Shown: piece after piece, positions 24,955-35,061 of the stretch | Layout of the letters: the number at the start of each line of letters is the position of its first letter | How positions within the stretch are numbered: the stretch's first letter is position 1 | From: Candidatus Nanoarchaeia archaeon | GTDB lineage: Archaea > Nanobdellota > Nanobdellia > SCGC-AAA011-G17 > JAFCDX01 | Reading direction: 5' to 3' | DNA: 64,000 nucleotides | Assembly (NCBI GenBank): GCA_028716945.1 | Contig: JAQUOT010000002.1 | Location: 124,001 to 188,000, forward strand | Made by a program: the position numbers and the translations under genes | Notes under the pieces: model-generated | The model's database searches: none | Told to the model about the DNA's origin: nothing | Seen by the model: the letters and a program-made list of their open reading frames with translations, nothing else

Positions 24955-26235
24955 TTATTTCTTTACTAAATCAATGCACATACCTGCTGCTACAGTTGTA
25001 CCTGCATCTCTGATTGCAAATCTTGCCATATGAGGTATTTCTTTTTGTCTTTCAATTACTAATGGCTTTGTAGGTTGTATTTTAACAATTGCTACGTCTC
25101 CATTTTTTAACATATCAGGATGTTCTTTTATTGTTTCTCCTGTTGCAGGATTAATTTGTTTAACTAATTCTATAAATTTACATGCTGTTTGTGAAGTGTG
25201 AATGTGGAATACTGGTGTGTATCCTACTGTTAATACTGTTGGATGATTTAATATTACAACTTGGGCAGTAAATTCTGTTACAACACTTGGAGGATTACTT
25301 GCTGGTCCTAATACATCACCACGTGCAATATCTTTCTTTTCAATTCCTCTAACGTTAAATCCTACATTATCTCCAGGTAATGCTTCTGTCATTTGTTCAT
25401 GATGCATTTCTATAGATTTTACTTCTCCAGATACACCTTTACCTTCTCTTCCTGGGCAAACTGTAACTTTGTCTCCAACTTTCATAATTCCTGTTTCTAC
25501 TCTTCCAACTGGAACTACTCCGATACCTTGGATACTATATACATCTTGAATTGGTAATCTTAATGGTAAATTTGTTGGTTTTTCTGGTTCTTTGAATAAA
25601 TCTAATTGTTCTCTTAATGTTGGTCCTTTATACCAAGGAGTTTTTGTTGATTTATTAACAATATTTTCTCCTAAATATGAACTTGCTGGTATGAAATTAA
25701 TTTCATCTGGTTTATATCCTACTGATTTTAATAAATTTGAAACACTTTCTTTAACTGCTTTGTATTTAGCTTCATCAAAGTTAACTACATCCATTTTGTT
25801 GATTAAAATTGCTAATTGGTTTACACCAAGGGTTTTACATAAGAAAATGTGTTCTTTAGTTTGTTCCATAACACCGTCGGAAGCTGCTACTACAACAACA
25901 CCAACATCTGCTTGGCTTGCTCCAGTAATCATATTTTTAATAAAGTCTCTGTGACCAGGAGCATCTATAATTGTATATTCATATTTGTTTGTTACGAATT
26001 TTTTATGTGAAAGATCTATGGTAACTCCTCTTTCTTGTTCTTCTTTTAAGTTATCCATAACGAATGCGAATTCAAAACCAGCTTTACCTAATTCTTGAGC
26101 TTTTTCTTTAAGCTTTTTCATTTCAGTTTCTGGAATTCCACCTGAATCATATAATAGTCTACCAACCGTAGTTGATTTACCATGATCTACGTGACCTACA
26201 AATACTATGTTCATATGTGGTTTTGTTCTTGCCAT
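24955..26235 (-). CDS. tuf: Translation elongation factor 1-alpha (aEF1A)
   Basis: 426 residues. G1 '[10 protein letters not shown]', G3 'DAPGHRDF', G4 'NKMD' and G5 'PASSY' are all present, followed by two beta-barrel domains. It delivers aminoacyl-tRNA to the ribosome. The archaeal/eukaryal type is shown by '[23 protein letters not shown]'. It runs in the same direction as EF2 and uS10. Confidence 0.98.
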   Translation of the reverse strand: MARTKPHMNIVFVGHVDHGKSTTVGRLLYDSGGIPETEMKKLKEKAQELGKAGFEFAFVMDNLKEEQERGVTIDLSHKKFVTNKYEYTIIDAPGHRDFIKNMITGASQADVGVVVVAASDGVMEQTKEHIFLCKTLGVNQLAILINKMDVVNFDEAKYKAVKESVSNLLKSVGYKPDEINFIPASSYLGENIVNKSTKTPWYKGPTLREQLDLFKEPEKPTNLPLRLPIQDVYSIQGIGVVPVGRVETGIMKVGDKVTVCPGREGKGVSGEVKSIEMHHEQMTEALPGDNVGFNVRGIEKKDIARGDVLGPASNPPSVVTEFTAQVVILNHPTVLTVGYTPVFHIHTSQTACKFIELVKQINPATGETIKEHPDMLKNGDVAIVKIQPTKPLVIERQKEIPHMARFAIRDAGTTVAAGMCIDLVKK

Positions 26236-26284
26236 TTTGAATAAAATATGGATTTAAAACTTATTTATAAAGGTTTTGGTGGTA

Positions 26285-26983
26285 CTAATCTAAACTTGAT
26301 GGAAGAAGTAATTTAATTCTGTTATCATACTCTTCAGTTAATATTTTTTTTGATAATTTAGATATACTTATATCATTTGAATCTCTTTTTAAATTATATA
26401 ATTCTTCAAACCTTTTTTTACCAATATTACTATACACTTTTTGAATCTCTTTTAATACTACGCTCATTTTTTCTACAGAAGAAATGTATATTAGGTTAGG
26501 AGATCCGCTTGATATAAATTCTAAATAAGGTTTTTTAATTCCATCTCCATTGTGGGCAGGGCTAATATTTAATAAATCTGTAAATATGTTTAAGGCATCA
26601 ACTCTGCCTTCTGGATATAAATGACTGCAGACAGTTATCCAATTAGGATCACATTTAAAATCAAGAGTTGGAACATATCCATCTAAATATTGTTTTCTAC
26701 CAGAAATAATTTTTACACCCTTACAATGAATTCTTGGATCTGTATCATTTACACAAATCATAACAGATTCTATCTCTAATCCAATCTTAGCTATATAATC
26801 TTCAATTAATTTCTTGAAATGTTCCATAGCATCTTTTTGTAAATTCCAATTTGGTCTTTTATTTGCTAGTTTTAATAAATCAAGAAAAGCTGCATAATCT
26901 TTATTAGTAGAATCATTTGTTTTATCAATATTAAGAAATGTTTTAATGCCTTCAACTTTAGTTACTTCTAATTCTAATCCCAT
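26285..26983 (-). CDS. Hypothetical protein
   Basis: 232 residues, soluble, alpha/beta. Blocks: 'ESVMICVNDTDPRIHCKGVKI', 'LDFKCDPNWITVCSHLYPEGRVD', and a helical C-terminus. Four cysteines lie in the middle third. No motif recognised. Located directly upstream of EF1A (50 bp) in the same orientation, between EF2 and EF1A where other archaea have nothing. Confidence 0.6.
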   Translation of the reverse strand: MGLELEVTKVEGIKTFLNIDKTNDSTNKDYAAFLDLLKLANKRPNWNLQKDAMEHFKKLIEDYIAKIGLEIESVMICVNDTDPRIHCKGVKIISGRKQYLDGYVPTLDFKCDPNWITVCSHLYPEGRVDALNIFTDLLNISPAHNGDGIKKPYLEFISSGSPNLIYISSVEKMSVVLKEIQKVYSNIGKKRFEELYNLKRDSNDISISKLSKKILTEEYDNRIKLLLPSSLD

Positions 26984-27055
26984 AGTATAAACTAATACTA
27001 AAAATATATAAAGGTTTCTTTTGCAACTACTTTAGAAGGTATACAATTTAGCAAT

Positions 27056-27126
27056 CTTTTTATACATTAATTTATCTTAAAATTTAAGAGGTGTGAGCCT
27101 CAGAAGTCTTTTTCTGAGATATTAAA
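27056..27126 (+). promoter_or_regulatory. Promoter and two-hairpin leader (copy 1)
   Basis: TTTTTATACA (about 27056-27065) predicts a start near 27087. The leader then consists of GAGG (27088-27091), CCTC (27098-27101) and the 7-bp hairpin CTCAGAA/TTCTGAG (27099-27105 with 27112-27118), followed by ATATTAAA and ATG at 27127. GAGG-CCTC and CTCAGAA-TTCTGAG cannot form together. The same layout occurs before 48330. Confidence 0.6.
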
Positions 27127-28074
27127 ATGAATAAGAAAATTAAAAGAATAATAAATATAATGATAGGTCTGCTTTTAGTAGGATATACCTTTACAGCAGG
27201 ATACAGTTTTTATACTAACTTTAAAAAGAGAGAATTAAAAAAAGAACTTATTAGAAATTTAGGAACTATAGAAAAACCAACCTATTTTATTCAAGAAAGT
27301 TTTGTTCCTTTAAAAGATTTTTCTTTGTTTAAAAAAGATGAAATTATTATTGCTAAAGAAACATTTAACTTATTGACTGGAAAAGAATTTCCAAAAGCAG
27401 TTGATTTTGAAAAAATAAATGAAAATCCTATAAAACTAGGTTGGGTTGGAAGGTATTATCAAGATCAATTAAAAATAAAGTATGTGGATTCTGGAAAAGG
27501 AAAAAATTTAGATACCTTAGTTCATGAAATGGGGCACATGATGGTACAACATGATGAAATTCCTTTAGAAAATATTTTTTCATTATATGATGAATTAAGT
27601 TATAATTTTGAGAAAGCAGAGGATATATTTAAACTAGGAAAAAATAAAAGGGTTTTAGAAGAAGCCGCTGCTTATGCTTATACTAATGCAGTATTTGATT
27701 ATTTACTTAAACAAGGAGTTTCCCAAGAAAAAAATAAAGAAATTTCTGAAGGATTTCAAGAAATATTTGAAGCTAAACTCTTTTTTAAAATAGAGATGGA
27801 GAGTAGAACAAACACTTTTTATATTAAAGGAAATAACGAAGAACATTATAAAGGAGCAGCATTATTTTATGCTACAGAAAAGGTAATTAAAAATCCATAT
27901 AACACCTTTAATTATTTAGCAACACTAAAAGATTCTGATTTAAATAACTTAGATTATAGAATAAAAGAACAAATGATACATGATGAGATATTTTTCTTGG
28001 AAGAAAATGTTAGAAGTCTTTACAAAGAAATATTTAAAATGGAAATAAAATTAAAAGAAAAAAATGACAGATAA
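27127..28074 (+). CDS. Membrane-anchored HExxH metallopeptidase-like protein
   Basis: 315 residues. One N-terminal transmembrane helix (about 9-28) is followed by a soluble domain with 'LDTLVHEMGHMMVQH' (H133, E134, H137) and a later 'VLEEAAAYAY' whose E178 or E179 could be the third zinc ligand (gluzincin layout). Probably an extracellular zinc protease. Its last codons overlap the start of the cysteine-rich protein at 28064 by 11 nt. Leader structure suggests translational control. Confidence 0.72.
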   Translation: MNKKIKRIINIMIGLLLVGYTFTAGYSFYTNFKKRELKKELIRNLGTIEKPTYFIQESFVPLKDFSLFKKDEIIIAKETFNLLTGKEFPKAVDFEKINENPIKLGWVGRYYQDQLKIKYVDSGKGKNLDTLVHEMGHMMVQHDEIPLENIFSLYDELSYNFEKAEDIFKLGKNKRVLEEAAAYAYTNAVFDYLLKQGVSQEKNKEISEGFQEIFEAKLFFKIEMESRTNTFYIKGNNEEHYKGAALFYATEKVIKNPYNTFNYLATLKDSDLNNLDYRIKEQMIHDEIFFLEENVRSLYKEIFKMEIKLKEKNDR

Positions 28075-28453
28075 AATTTGTCTTTATGATGAACTTGGAG
28101 AAATATTTGATCCTTTAAATAAAAAAGTATGTTCTCCTTGTTCAGATAGAGGATATCTTTTTATGCCACACGGATGTTGTAGTTCTTGTAGTTATTCTAA
28201 GGGGCATTATCAACATAGACCAGATTCTTTTAAACTCATTAAAATTTTATATTGTTTTGATGAAAAAGAAGGATTTTTTGATGTTAAAAATAATTCTTGT
28301 AAATTACCAAGACAGTTAAGAAGTATTATTTGTCTTGAATATATTTGTCGTGCAATGTTAGTTAAATTATCTAGAGAAAATTTAAAAAGAATTGATGAAT
28401 TAATGGCAGAAATAAAAGAAGATAGAAGGAATAATAAAAATTTTCCTTACTGA
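28064..28453 (+). CDS. Cysteine-rich hypothetical protein
   Basis: 129 residues. About ten cysteines, mostly in the first half ('KVCSPCSDRG', 'HGCCSSCSY'), with histidines nearby, suggest one or two zinc sites or an iron-sulfur site. The C-terminal half is helical ('VKLSRENLKRIDELMAEI'). Overlaps the metallopeptidase by 11 nt, so it is a likely functional partner. Convergent with EF2 by 7 nt. Family not recognised. Confidence 0.6.
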   Translation: MTDKICLYDELGEIFDPLNKKVCSPCSDRGYLFMPHGCCSSCSYSKGHYQHRPDSFKLIKILYCFDEKEGFFDVKNNSCKLPRQLRSIICLEYICRAMLVKLSRENLKRIDELMAEIKEDRRNNKNFPY

Positions 28454-30630
28454 TTCTCGCTAAGACCTTTTCTTTCTCTGATTTGTTTAATAACTTTTAA
28501 TTGTAAATCACCAGGTAATTTTTCATATACTTGATTAATTAAATAGAATACACCTCTTCCTTCAGTACAACTTCTTAAATCTGAAGCTAATCCAAAGGAT
28601 TCTGCAATAGGTAATTTTGCTTTAACAGTAATATGTTCTCCTTCTTGACTCATTTCTAGTAATTGACCACGTTTATTTTGTATTAATTTTGTTATTTCTC
28701 CCATGAATTGCATTGGTGCTTCCATTTGTAATATTTGTAATGGTTCAAATAAAACTGCACCTGCATCTCTCATAGCATCTTTTATTGCATCTCTTACAGC
28801 AGGTAATACTTGTGCTGGTCCTCTGTGAATAGCATCTTCGTGTAATTTACAATCCATTAAATCAACTCTCATCTTAACTGCAGTTTCTCTTGCTAAAGGT
28901 CCACCAATAACAACTTGATGGAAGGATTCTTTTACTAATTCAATAACTTCACCAATATGAACAATACCTTTTGTAGAATCAACTAACATATTTCCTTTGA
29001 AAAAATCAACAACAGATCTTGCTTCTTTATTTTCCATACCTAATTCTAATAATTTTTTAATTGTACCTTCATCTTTTTTCTTAACTTCTCCTTCTGGAAT
29101 TTCTCCTGCTTTAATAGCGTCGTAGATTTTTGGATCTAAAGGACTAACTTTAATATAGAATTTATTGTGTTTGTTTGGTGATTTACCTTCCATTTCTTGA
29201 GATTCTTTTGTAATTGCTTCCCTGTAAGATACAATTGGATTACTTGTCTTTACAGCAAGCCCTTTTTCAGTTTTAATTCTATTTTCTATGATTTCTAAAT
29301 GTAATTCTCCCATTCCAGACATTAAATTTTCTCCTGTTTCTTCATTGATTTGAATAACAATAGAAGGATCTTCTTTTCCAACCTGCCTTAAAACTTCAAT
29401 TAATTTTGGTAAGTCAGCAGATTTTGTAGCTTCTATACTTTTAGTAATTACAGGATCAAAAATATGTTTTATTTCTTCAAATGGTTGTATAGGTACGGAT
29501 GAAACAGTTTCTCCTGCAAAAGTATCTTTCAATCCAACTAATCCAACAATATTTCCTGCAACAGCTTCATCAACTTGTAATCTCTGAGCTCCTTTGTAAA
29601 TGGAAACTTGCTGTAATCTTATTGGTTTTTTTGCTAGATTTAACCAAACATCTTGTCCTTGCTTTACTGTGCCTGAAAATAATCTTCCTGCTGCAACTTC
29701 TCCTACGAATTTTTCAACAACAATTTTTGTACATACAAAAGCAACAGGACCATTTGGATCACAAGTCATTAATGATTTTCCAACTTCTGAATCTAAATCT
29801 CCTCTCCATATTTTTGGAATTCTATAAACTTGAGCTTGTTTTGGATTAGGATGATGTCTTATTGACATATCTAAAACTACTGCATGCAATGGAGCTTTTT
29901 TAGCTAATTCTTTGTAAGCCTCTTCTCCTTTTTCATAAGCATCAATAACATCTTTGAAACTTAATTTGGTAGTTTTCATATAGGGTAAAGATAATGCCCA
30001 ATTGTGGAAAGCAGAACCAAATGCTACAGAACCTTCTTCAACAGAAACTTGCCAAGCAGTTTTATATTCATCAGGTGCTATTCCCATAATAATTTTATTA
30101 ACATCATTTATAATTTTGACGAATTTTTCCTGCATTTTTTCAGGTGTTAGTTTAACTTCACGAATTAATCTATCAACTTTGTTAATGAATAGAACTGGCT
30201 TTACTCTTTCTCTTAAAGCTTGTCTTAAAACAGTTTCAGTCTGTGGCATGATACCTTCAACAGCACATACTAATACAATAGCACCGTCGATAGCTCTCAT
30301 TGCTCTTGTTACGTCTCCACCAAAATCTACATGTCCAGGAGTATCAATTAAATTAATTAAATAAGGATCATTATTATAATGGTGAACCATAGAAACGTTA
30401 GCTGCATCAATAGTAATTCCTCTTTGCTGTTCATCTTCGTGAAAATCTAGAGATAATTGTTTTCCTGCTAATTCTGCTGAAATCATTCCTGCTCCAAGCA
30501 ATAAATTATCTGAGAAGGTAGTTTTACCATGATCAATATGAGCACAAGTACAAATATTTCTAATATGTTCAGGTTTTTTCATTAAACCTATAACTTGTTC
30601 TACTAATTTATCAGACGCAACCGATGCCAT
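28447..30630 (-). CDS. fusA: Translation elongation factor 2 (aEF2)
   Basis: 727 residues. G1 'AHIDHGKTT', G3 'DTPGHVDF' and G4 'NKVD' are present. The domain IV region contains 'DAIHRGPAQVLPAVRDAI', where the histidine modified to diphthamide is expected. It catalyses translocation. In most archaea EF2 follows uS7 directly; here about 18 kb of accessory genes separate them. Confidence 0.98.
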   Translation of the reverse strand: MASVASDKLVEQVIGLMKKPEHIRNICTCAHIDHGKTTFSDNLLLGAGMISAELAGKQLSLDFHEDEQQRGITIDAANVSMVHHYNNDPYLINLIDTPGHVDFGGDVTRAMRAIDGAIVLVCAVEGIMPQTETVLRQALRERVKPVLFINKVDRLIREVKLTPEKMQEKFVKIINDVNKIIMGIAPDEYKTAWQVSVEEGSVAFGSAFHNWALSLPYMKTTKLSFKDVIDAYEKGEEAYKELAKKAPLHAVVLDMSIRHHPNPKQAQVYRIPKIWRGDLDSEVGKSLMTCDPNGPVAFVCTKIVVEKFVGEVAAGRLFSGTVKQGQDVWLNLAKKPIRLQQVSIYKGAQRLQVDEAVAGNIVGLVGLKDTFAGETVSSVPIQPFEEIKHIFDPVITKSIEATKSADLPKLIEVLRQVGKEDPSIVIQINEETGENLMSGMGELHLEIIENRIKTEKGLAVKTSNPIVSYREAITKESQEMEGKSPNKHNKFYIKVSPLDPKIYDAIKAGEIPEGEVKKKDEGTIKKLLELGMENKEARSVVDFFKGNMLVDSTKGIVHIGEVIELVKESFHQVVIGGPLARETAVKMRVDLMDCKLHEDAIHRGPAQVLPAVRDAIKDAMRDAGAVLFEPLQILQMEAPMQFMGEITKLIQNKRGQLLEMSQEGEHITVKAKLPIAESFGLASDLRSCTEGRGVFYLINQVYEKLPGDLQLKVIKQIRERKGLSENQ

Positions 30631-30800
30631 AACATTTTGGGTACGTATTTTATTTATAAAAGTTTTGCTTTTTTGTTTGTTTAAAAGCCTATAAACCCAT
30701 AAAAGAAGGTTTAAAAATAGGTAATATAAGCTAAAATTAGTTATAGAAAGGTTTATAAATAAAGATACTACCAGATAGTAACTACTAATAGGTGAATAAA

Positions 30801-31163
30801 ATGAAAAATATAAGAAAGAAACTGAATGACACAGTTAAAGAATGGGGTAATAAAAAAACCGCTAAGTATTTAGGGTTCCCTGAAGAATCTAACAAAAATT
30901 ATGGATTAGGAGATTTATTAACAACAGATGTTAATTTTAAAAGAGCTGGAAAAGTAATTGGTAGTATCGCTCCCTATTGGATGGCATATGCAATTGCTGA
31001 TCATTATGGGACAGGTAAACTTGACGTAATAACTTCAACTATGGTGTTAGGAACTCTTGCTACAATAACTAACATACCTTCTATTTTTGGTAAAGCAGGT
31101 TATGCTAGTGGGAAAAAATTAGATAGTTTAGTCAATAGAGTTAGAGGTAAAAAACAATGGTAG
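30801..31163 (+). CDS. Hypothetical membrane-associated protein
   Basis: 120 residues from the ATG at 30801, preceded by SD AGGTGA; the GTG at 30792 is part of that SD. Basic ends flank a hydrophobic region with two probable membrane segments (about 50-68 'VIGSIAPYWMAYAIADHYG' and 75-95). Promoter TTTATAAAT near 30751-30759. Overlaps the following long gene by 7 nt. Function unknown. Confidence 0.6.
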   Translation: MKNIRKKLNDTVKEWGNKKTAKYLGFPEESNKNYGLGDLLTTDVNFKRAGKVIGSIAPYWMAYAIADHYGTGKLDVITSTMVLGTLATITNIPSIFGKAGYASGKKLDSLVNRVRGKKQW

Positions 31164-32815
31164 ATGATAGAACAAAAGCAGGAGTTGGTATTAGTACAAC
31201 TAAAAATAATTCTAATGATACAGTTACTCAATTAGAATTATCTAAGAAAGTAGAAGATTTAGAAGCTAGATTAGTAGAAGCCAATAATAGACTCGCCATG
31301 TATGAAACACAATTAGTATTATATGAAAAAAATTCTGAAACACAATCAAAAACTCTTGATATGATAAGGAAGATGGATAAACTTGCAGATAGCGATATTC
31401 TCGATAAAGAAAAAGTTGCTCATTTATTACCTATTGTTGGGCATTATACAAATTTAGATTATATTTATTTTGAATTAGATCCTAGACACGATCCTACAAA
31501 AACCCAAAAACCTTTAGAATTCGTGAAACTTGGAAATAAATTCCTTCAATTGACTGACGCAGTAAAAGCAGAAAATCAAGAATTATATGATTTCTCAGAA
31601 CATATGAAAGCTTTAAGAGATCAAAAAGGTATGCTTTATAATCCAAATTTCCAAATAGATCATACAAAAGTTAAAAATAAAATATATAACGATGTTGAAT
31701 TGAATAGTGGCCTAATAGATGGTCAAGTTGATGTTCAAAGTTTACAATTAAATACCAGCGATAATTATGACCCAAAAAATAGTGTGGGTGTCATACAATT
31801 ATTTAAAAGAATAAATGAAGAAGATAGATTATTACAGTCTGATTTATTTATCATAGATCATTTCCAAATCACAATTGATTCATTGATAAACAGATTATGG
31901 AATCTAGGTTTAAAACAAGAAACTGATAAACAAGCACTAGACGATCAAACTTATTGGGCAACTGCTAATTATGTAGGCCATGATGGATTAGAAAAGAAAG
32001 AGCAAGAATTACCTCAAGAAGGTTGGGAAAAAGAATCTGTTATGGACAAAAATAAATTGCCATTTGAAGAAGATTTACATAAATTAACTGGAGAAATTTC
32101 TTTTGCAGAAGGATTTGATTTTCATACTAATTTAGGAATGGATAATCCAAGAGAATTATATTCTGCTGATTCTTTATATAAGATTTCAGATCTTGCATCA
32201 AAATTAGTTTTGGGAGTATGTAAAGATTTATTTAAGATAGAACCAGAAATAGAAATTTCTTTAACACCTACTAGAACCAATAAAGAATTAATAGAATTGA
32301 ACGATCCAAGATCAAGAAAAAAATATACTGATGAAATGAGAAAAAAAGAAATAAAATATAATTGGGTGAAGGCAATGATATTTTGTTCACAATATGCGCT
32401 TAGTGCACCTCTTTTAAAGGATGATTATGGTAAACCTTTATCAAAGCCAAGTAAAAGTTTATCAGTTTTGACAGATGCATTAAATTACAATCTTAATAAA
32501 TTGATTCAAGCTCAAACTCGTGAAAAATATGCAGATTCATTTTATAATAATGTTCCTAATTTACTTAGAAGAATAAATGATTCAGCTGCTGGTTCAAGAT
32601 TAGAAGGAACAGCAATAGTAGAAGAATCAGCAAATATTGTAGAAGCTTGTTTATTATATGCAGCTTATGCTTTCAAAAGTGATTTATCAAGTACAAATCC
32701 AGAATTAGGAAAAAAACAACACACCCCAGATCAATGCTTACAATACTTAGCAGATAAGGGGTATACTAAACAAGCTGAATATCTAAGAAAAGTAGTAAAA
32801 GCGCCAAGTAATTAG
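31157..32815 (+). CDS. Large hypothetical protein with N-terminal coiled coil
   Basis: 552 residues, highly charged, with no membrane segment. Residues about 22-65 form a coiled coil ('LSKKVEDLEARLVEANNRLAMYETQL'). The remainder is alpha-rich, with 'HDPTKTQKPLEFVKLGNKFLQLTDAVK' and a C-terminal helical domain. No enzyme motif is seen. It overlaps the small membrane protein before it (7 nt), so the two probably form a membrane-tethered pair. Unrecognised; could be structural. Confidence 0.65.
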   Translation: MVDDRTKAGVGISTTKNNSNDTVTQLELSKKVEDLEARLVEANNRLAMYETQLVLYEKNSETQSKTLDMIRKMDKLADSDILDKEKVAHLLPIVGHYTNLDYIYFELDPRHDPTKTQKPLEFVKLGNKFLQLTDAVKAENQELYDFSEHMKALRDQKGMLYNPNFQIDHTKVKNKIYNDVELNSGLIDGQVDVQSLQLNTSDNYDPKNSVGVIQLFKRINEEDRLLQSDLFIIDHFQITIDSLINRLWNLGLKQETDKQALDDQTYWATANYVGHDGLEKKEQELPQEGWEKESVMDKNKLPFEEDLHKLTGEISFAEGFDFHTNLGMDNPRELYSADSLYKISDLASKLVLGVCKDLFKIEPEIEISLTPTRTNKELIELNDPRSRKKYTDEMRKKEIKYNWVKAMIFCSQYALSAPLLKDDYGKPLSKPSKSLSVLTDALNYNLNKLIQAQTREKYADSFYNNVPNLLRRINDSAAGSRLEGTAIVEESANIVEACLLYAAYAFKSDLSSTNPELGKKQHTPDQCLQYLADKGYTKQAEYLRKVVKAPSN

Positions 32816-33165
32816 TTAATCCAATCTTTAGACAAACGTCTTATTTCTGAATGTGCAATTTTTCCAAATTCTCCAGAAAAGTTTTTAGGAATATGTAATA
32901 ATTCATGTAATATAGTAACATCTTGATCTTTTTTAGAAACTCTTTCAAAATTATGATTGTTAAAAGTTATAACATAAAAAGGTTTTATATGAGGATAAAT
33001 TAATTGTAAAGTTCTAAAGAAACCAGTAATTTTTGCACAAGTTCTTGTATCACAAGAATATCTGTAAAAGTGAACTCTTTCAAAATCTATATAATTTAAA
33101 TTAAATCTTTTAGCTATTTCAATCGCTCTTTCTTTTAATTCTGGTGCTTCTATGTATTGTACCAT
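32812..33165 (-). CDS. Putative HExxH metallopeptidase
   Basis: 117 residues. 'VTILHELLHIP' gives H87, E88 and H91, and 'KIAHSEIRRL' supplies a third histidine (H105). Two cysteines lie in 'SCDTRTCAKI'. This resembles the small soluble archaeal metallopeptidase-domain proteins. Substrate unknown. The 3' end overlaps the 31157 gene by 4 nt (convergent). Confidence 0.75.
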   Translation of the reverse strand: MVQYIEAPELKERAIEIAKRFNLNYIDFERVHFYRYSCDTRTCAKITGFFRTLQLIYPHIKPFYVITFNNHNFERVSKKDQDVTILHELLHIPKNFSGEFGKIAHSEIRRLSKDWIN

Positions 33166-33330
33166 TACAAATTATAGAAACTATTTGCTTTTAATGTTTT
33201 TGGTATAAGAAAGATTTATTTTATTATTCTTAGAAAAGGAAATTAATAGAGATTAGGAAAAATCGAAAGAAAGACTTATTGGTGTGAAAGGGACAAAAGA
33301 TTTAAAAAATACTAGTTGTTCTCAATATAT

Positions 33331-33669
33331 ATGAAATGGCTTTTACTTGATGATCCCTTAGAACACAATGGAACAATGTATGAGAATATCTCTGCAGGTC
33401 TTGAATTATATGGGCAAGAGGTTAAAGTAACTTTTGGATTAGAAGAAACATTAAATCTGATGAAAGAAACTCCTTTTGATTATGTTATAATTCATCATTA
33501 CGATTTTACAAAAGTTGATACTCTAAGAGGTAGATTCCCTGGTCCAAAATATTGTGCAAATAGTGCTGATATTCTGCTTTTTGCAAGTCCAATAACCATA
33601 GCAGGTAAATTAAATAAAAATTTACTTGAACATATGATCTTTTGGTACCAAATGACTATGAAGATTTAA
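33331..33669 (+). CDS. Degenerate receiver-like protein
   Basis: 112 residues from the ATG at 33331; ATTTAAAAAAT (about 33299-33309) 22-30 nt before it supports leaderless initiation over the upstream TTG. It starts 'MKWLLLDDP', has 'FDYVIIHHYDF' where receivers carry the phospho-aspartate, then 'ADILLFAS'. The fold may be receiver-like, but the aspartate is missing (IIHH). The assignment is tentative. The upstream 165 bp hold only AT-rich sequence and TATA-like words. Confidence 0.45.
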   Translation: MKWLLLDDPLEHNGTMYENISAGLELYGQEVKVTFGLEETLNLMKETPFDYVIIHHYDFTKVDTLRGRFPGPKYCANSADILLFASPITIAGKLNKNLLEHMIFWYQMTMKI

Positions 33670-33726
33670 AAGCTTTTATGCAGAGAGAAACAAATTCTAA
33701 TTAATCTTTTGTCTTTAAAGACAAAT

Positions 33727-34815
33727 CTACTTTTGCGATAAAAAATTATTCAAATTGAAGAGTCCTTCAGATTCAGAAGATGATTCTTTTTTCTTTTCAA
33801 GAAAAATAGAATGAGGATAATCTAGATAATGCTCAACCATACTAGAACCTTCGTCTTTGAATCTGATTTTATCTTTCTTAATATCTATGTCAGTATAATT
33901 TTTTAATTCTTCTGCGATTATTTTCTCTGAGTATAACTTAGTAATAAGTTCGTGTTGTTTAGTGTCAAAGAGGCCACATTTTTTATTAATTTCAAATAAT
34001 TGTTTTTTAAATCCTAAGTTTATTAATTCATCTTGTGCATCTAAATTAGTTACTATAATTACTTTTTTTCTAGGAAAAATATTCCTTTCAAAAAATTGTT
34101 GGGCTTTATCTAATGTTTTTCCAGAACTTCTATCTTCATCAAAAAGAACAAGGCTTTTTTCTTGTAGTTGTTCTTGTAAATAAGAAATTTCGGTAGGGCT
34201 TAATTGAGGATAAATATCTTTTAATTTTTGAGTAGAAAATCTTGTGACATAAAAAGTAGAACTATCATTTTTAAAATAGGATTCATTACAATATCTTAAA
34301 TAAGTATCCATTCCTGCAGCTACACCTCCATGTGCAAGAGCTACAAATAAAATAGGGCGACCACAAGTTTTCATAATTAAATCTTTTGCTGTTCTTTTTG
34401 ACCTTGTAGGATTGGTCGCATTCCATGTTACTCGGTCATAAGGTTGATTTAATTTTCTATTCAACAGAGATTTGTTTCTTGTTTCAATAATTTTTATTCT
34501 TAATTCTTCAATCTCTCTTGCTGTATTTGGATTTCCTTGATAAATATTTAATCCTAATTGAATTGCCTCTTTTAGTAAAAATTCTACTCCGCAGGCAGTT
34601 GGATTTTGAATTTTATAATCAACTACTGCACGAATAATTCTAGGGGGATGAAGTGCTAGCCGAATTATTACAGATTCACTAGTTTTTGAATTTAATGATT
34701 CTCCAGTTTCATCTAGAACAGCATCTAAAGTTCCTTGATATTTTTGCTGTTCAAACCCTCTTCTAAAAGTAGGGTCTGCTTCGGCCATTGTATCAAATAA
34801 TGAATGATATACCAT
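33727..34815 (-). CDS. Phosphoribosyltransferase-like protein
   Basis: 362 residues. The N-terminal helical region (1-130) is unrecognised. From about 150 comes an alpha/beta domain with 'PILFVALAHGGVAAGMDTY' and the PRPP-loop-like 'SLVLFDEDRSSGKTLDKA' (two acidic residues and SSGKT), as in type I phosphoribosyltransferases. The C-terminal tail is charged, with a serine/glutamate stretch. Substrate unknown. Confidence 0.65.
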   Translation of the reverse strand: MVYHSLFDTMAEADPTFRRGFEQQKYQGTLDAVLDETGESLNSKTSESVIIRLALHPPRIIRAVVDYKIQNPTACGVEFLLKEAIQLGLNIYQGNPNTAREIEELRIKIIETRNKSLLNRKLNQPYDRVTWNATNPTRSKRTAKDLIMKTCGRPILFVALAHGGVAAGMDTYLRYCNESYFKNDSSTFYVTRFSTQKLKDIYPQLSPTEISYLQEQLQEKSLVLFDEDRSSGKTLDKAQQFFERNIFPRKKVIIVTNLDAQDELINLGFKKQLFEINKKCGLFDTKQHELITKLYSEKIIAEELKNYTDIDIKKDKIRFKDEGSSMVEHYLDYPHSIFLEKKKESSSESEGLFNLNNFLSQK

Positions 34816-35061
34816 ATTTTATAGCTAAATTATCTTATTTATAAACTTTTCTATAAATTTACTACTATATAATGACTATTTAAAAGGGTAGGATCTCGCT
34901 CTAAAAAATGGTGCTTTCAGTAATATTTAGAATTAACAATTAAAAGTTTAATCATTTTATTTTATTTGGGTATAATAATATAGTTATATTTGATTCAAAA
35001 GTTTAGAATATATATAATTTATTTACAAAAAGCTTATATAAATTATTATTTTTTTAAATTT

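Noticed and set aside
33166-33330. Possible small RNA between 32812 and 33331 genes
   Set aside because: No stable fold or conserved box motif could be identified by eye.
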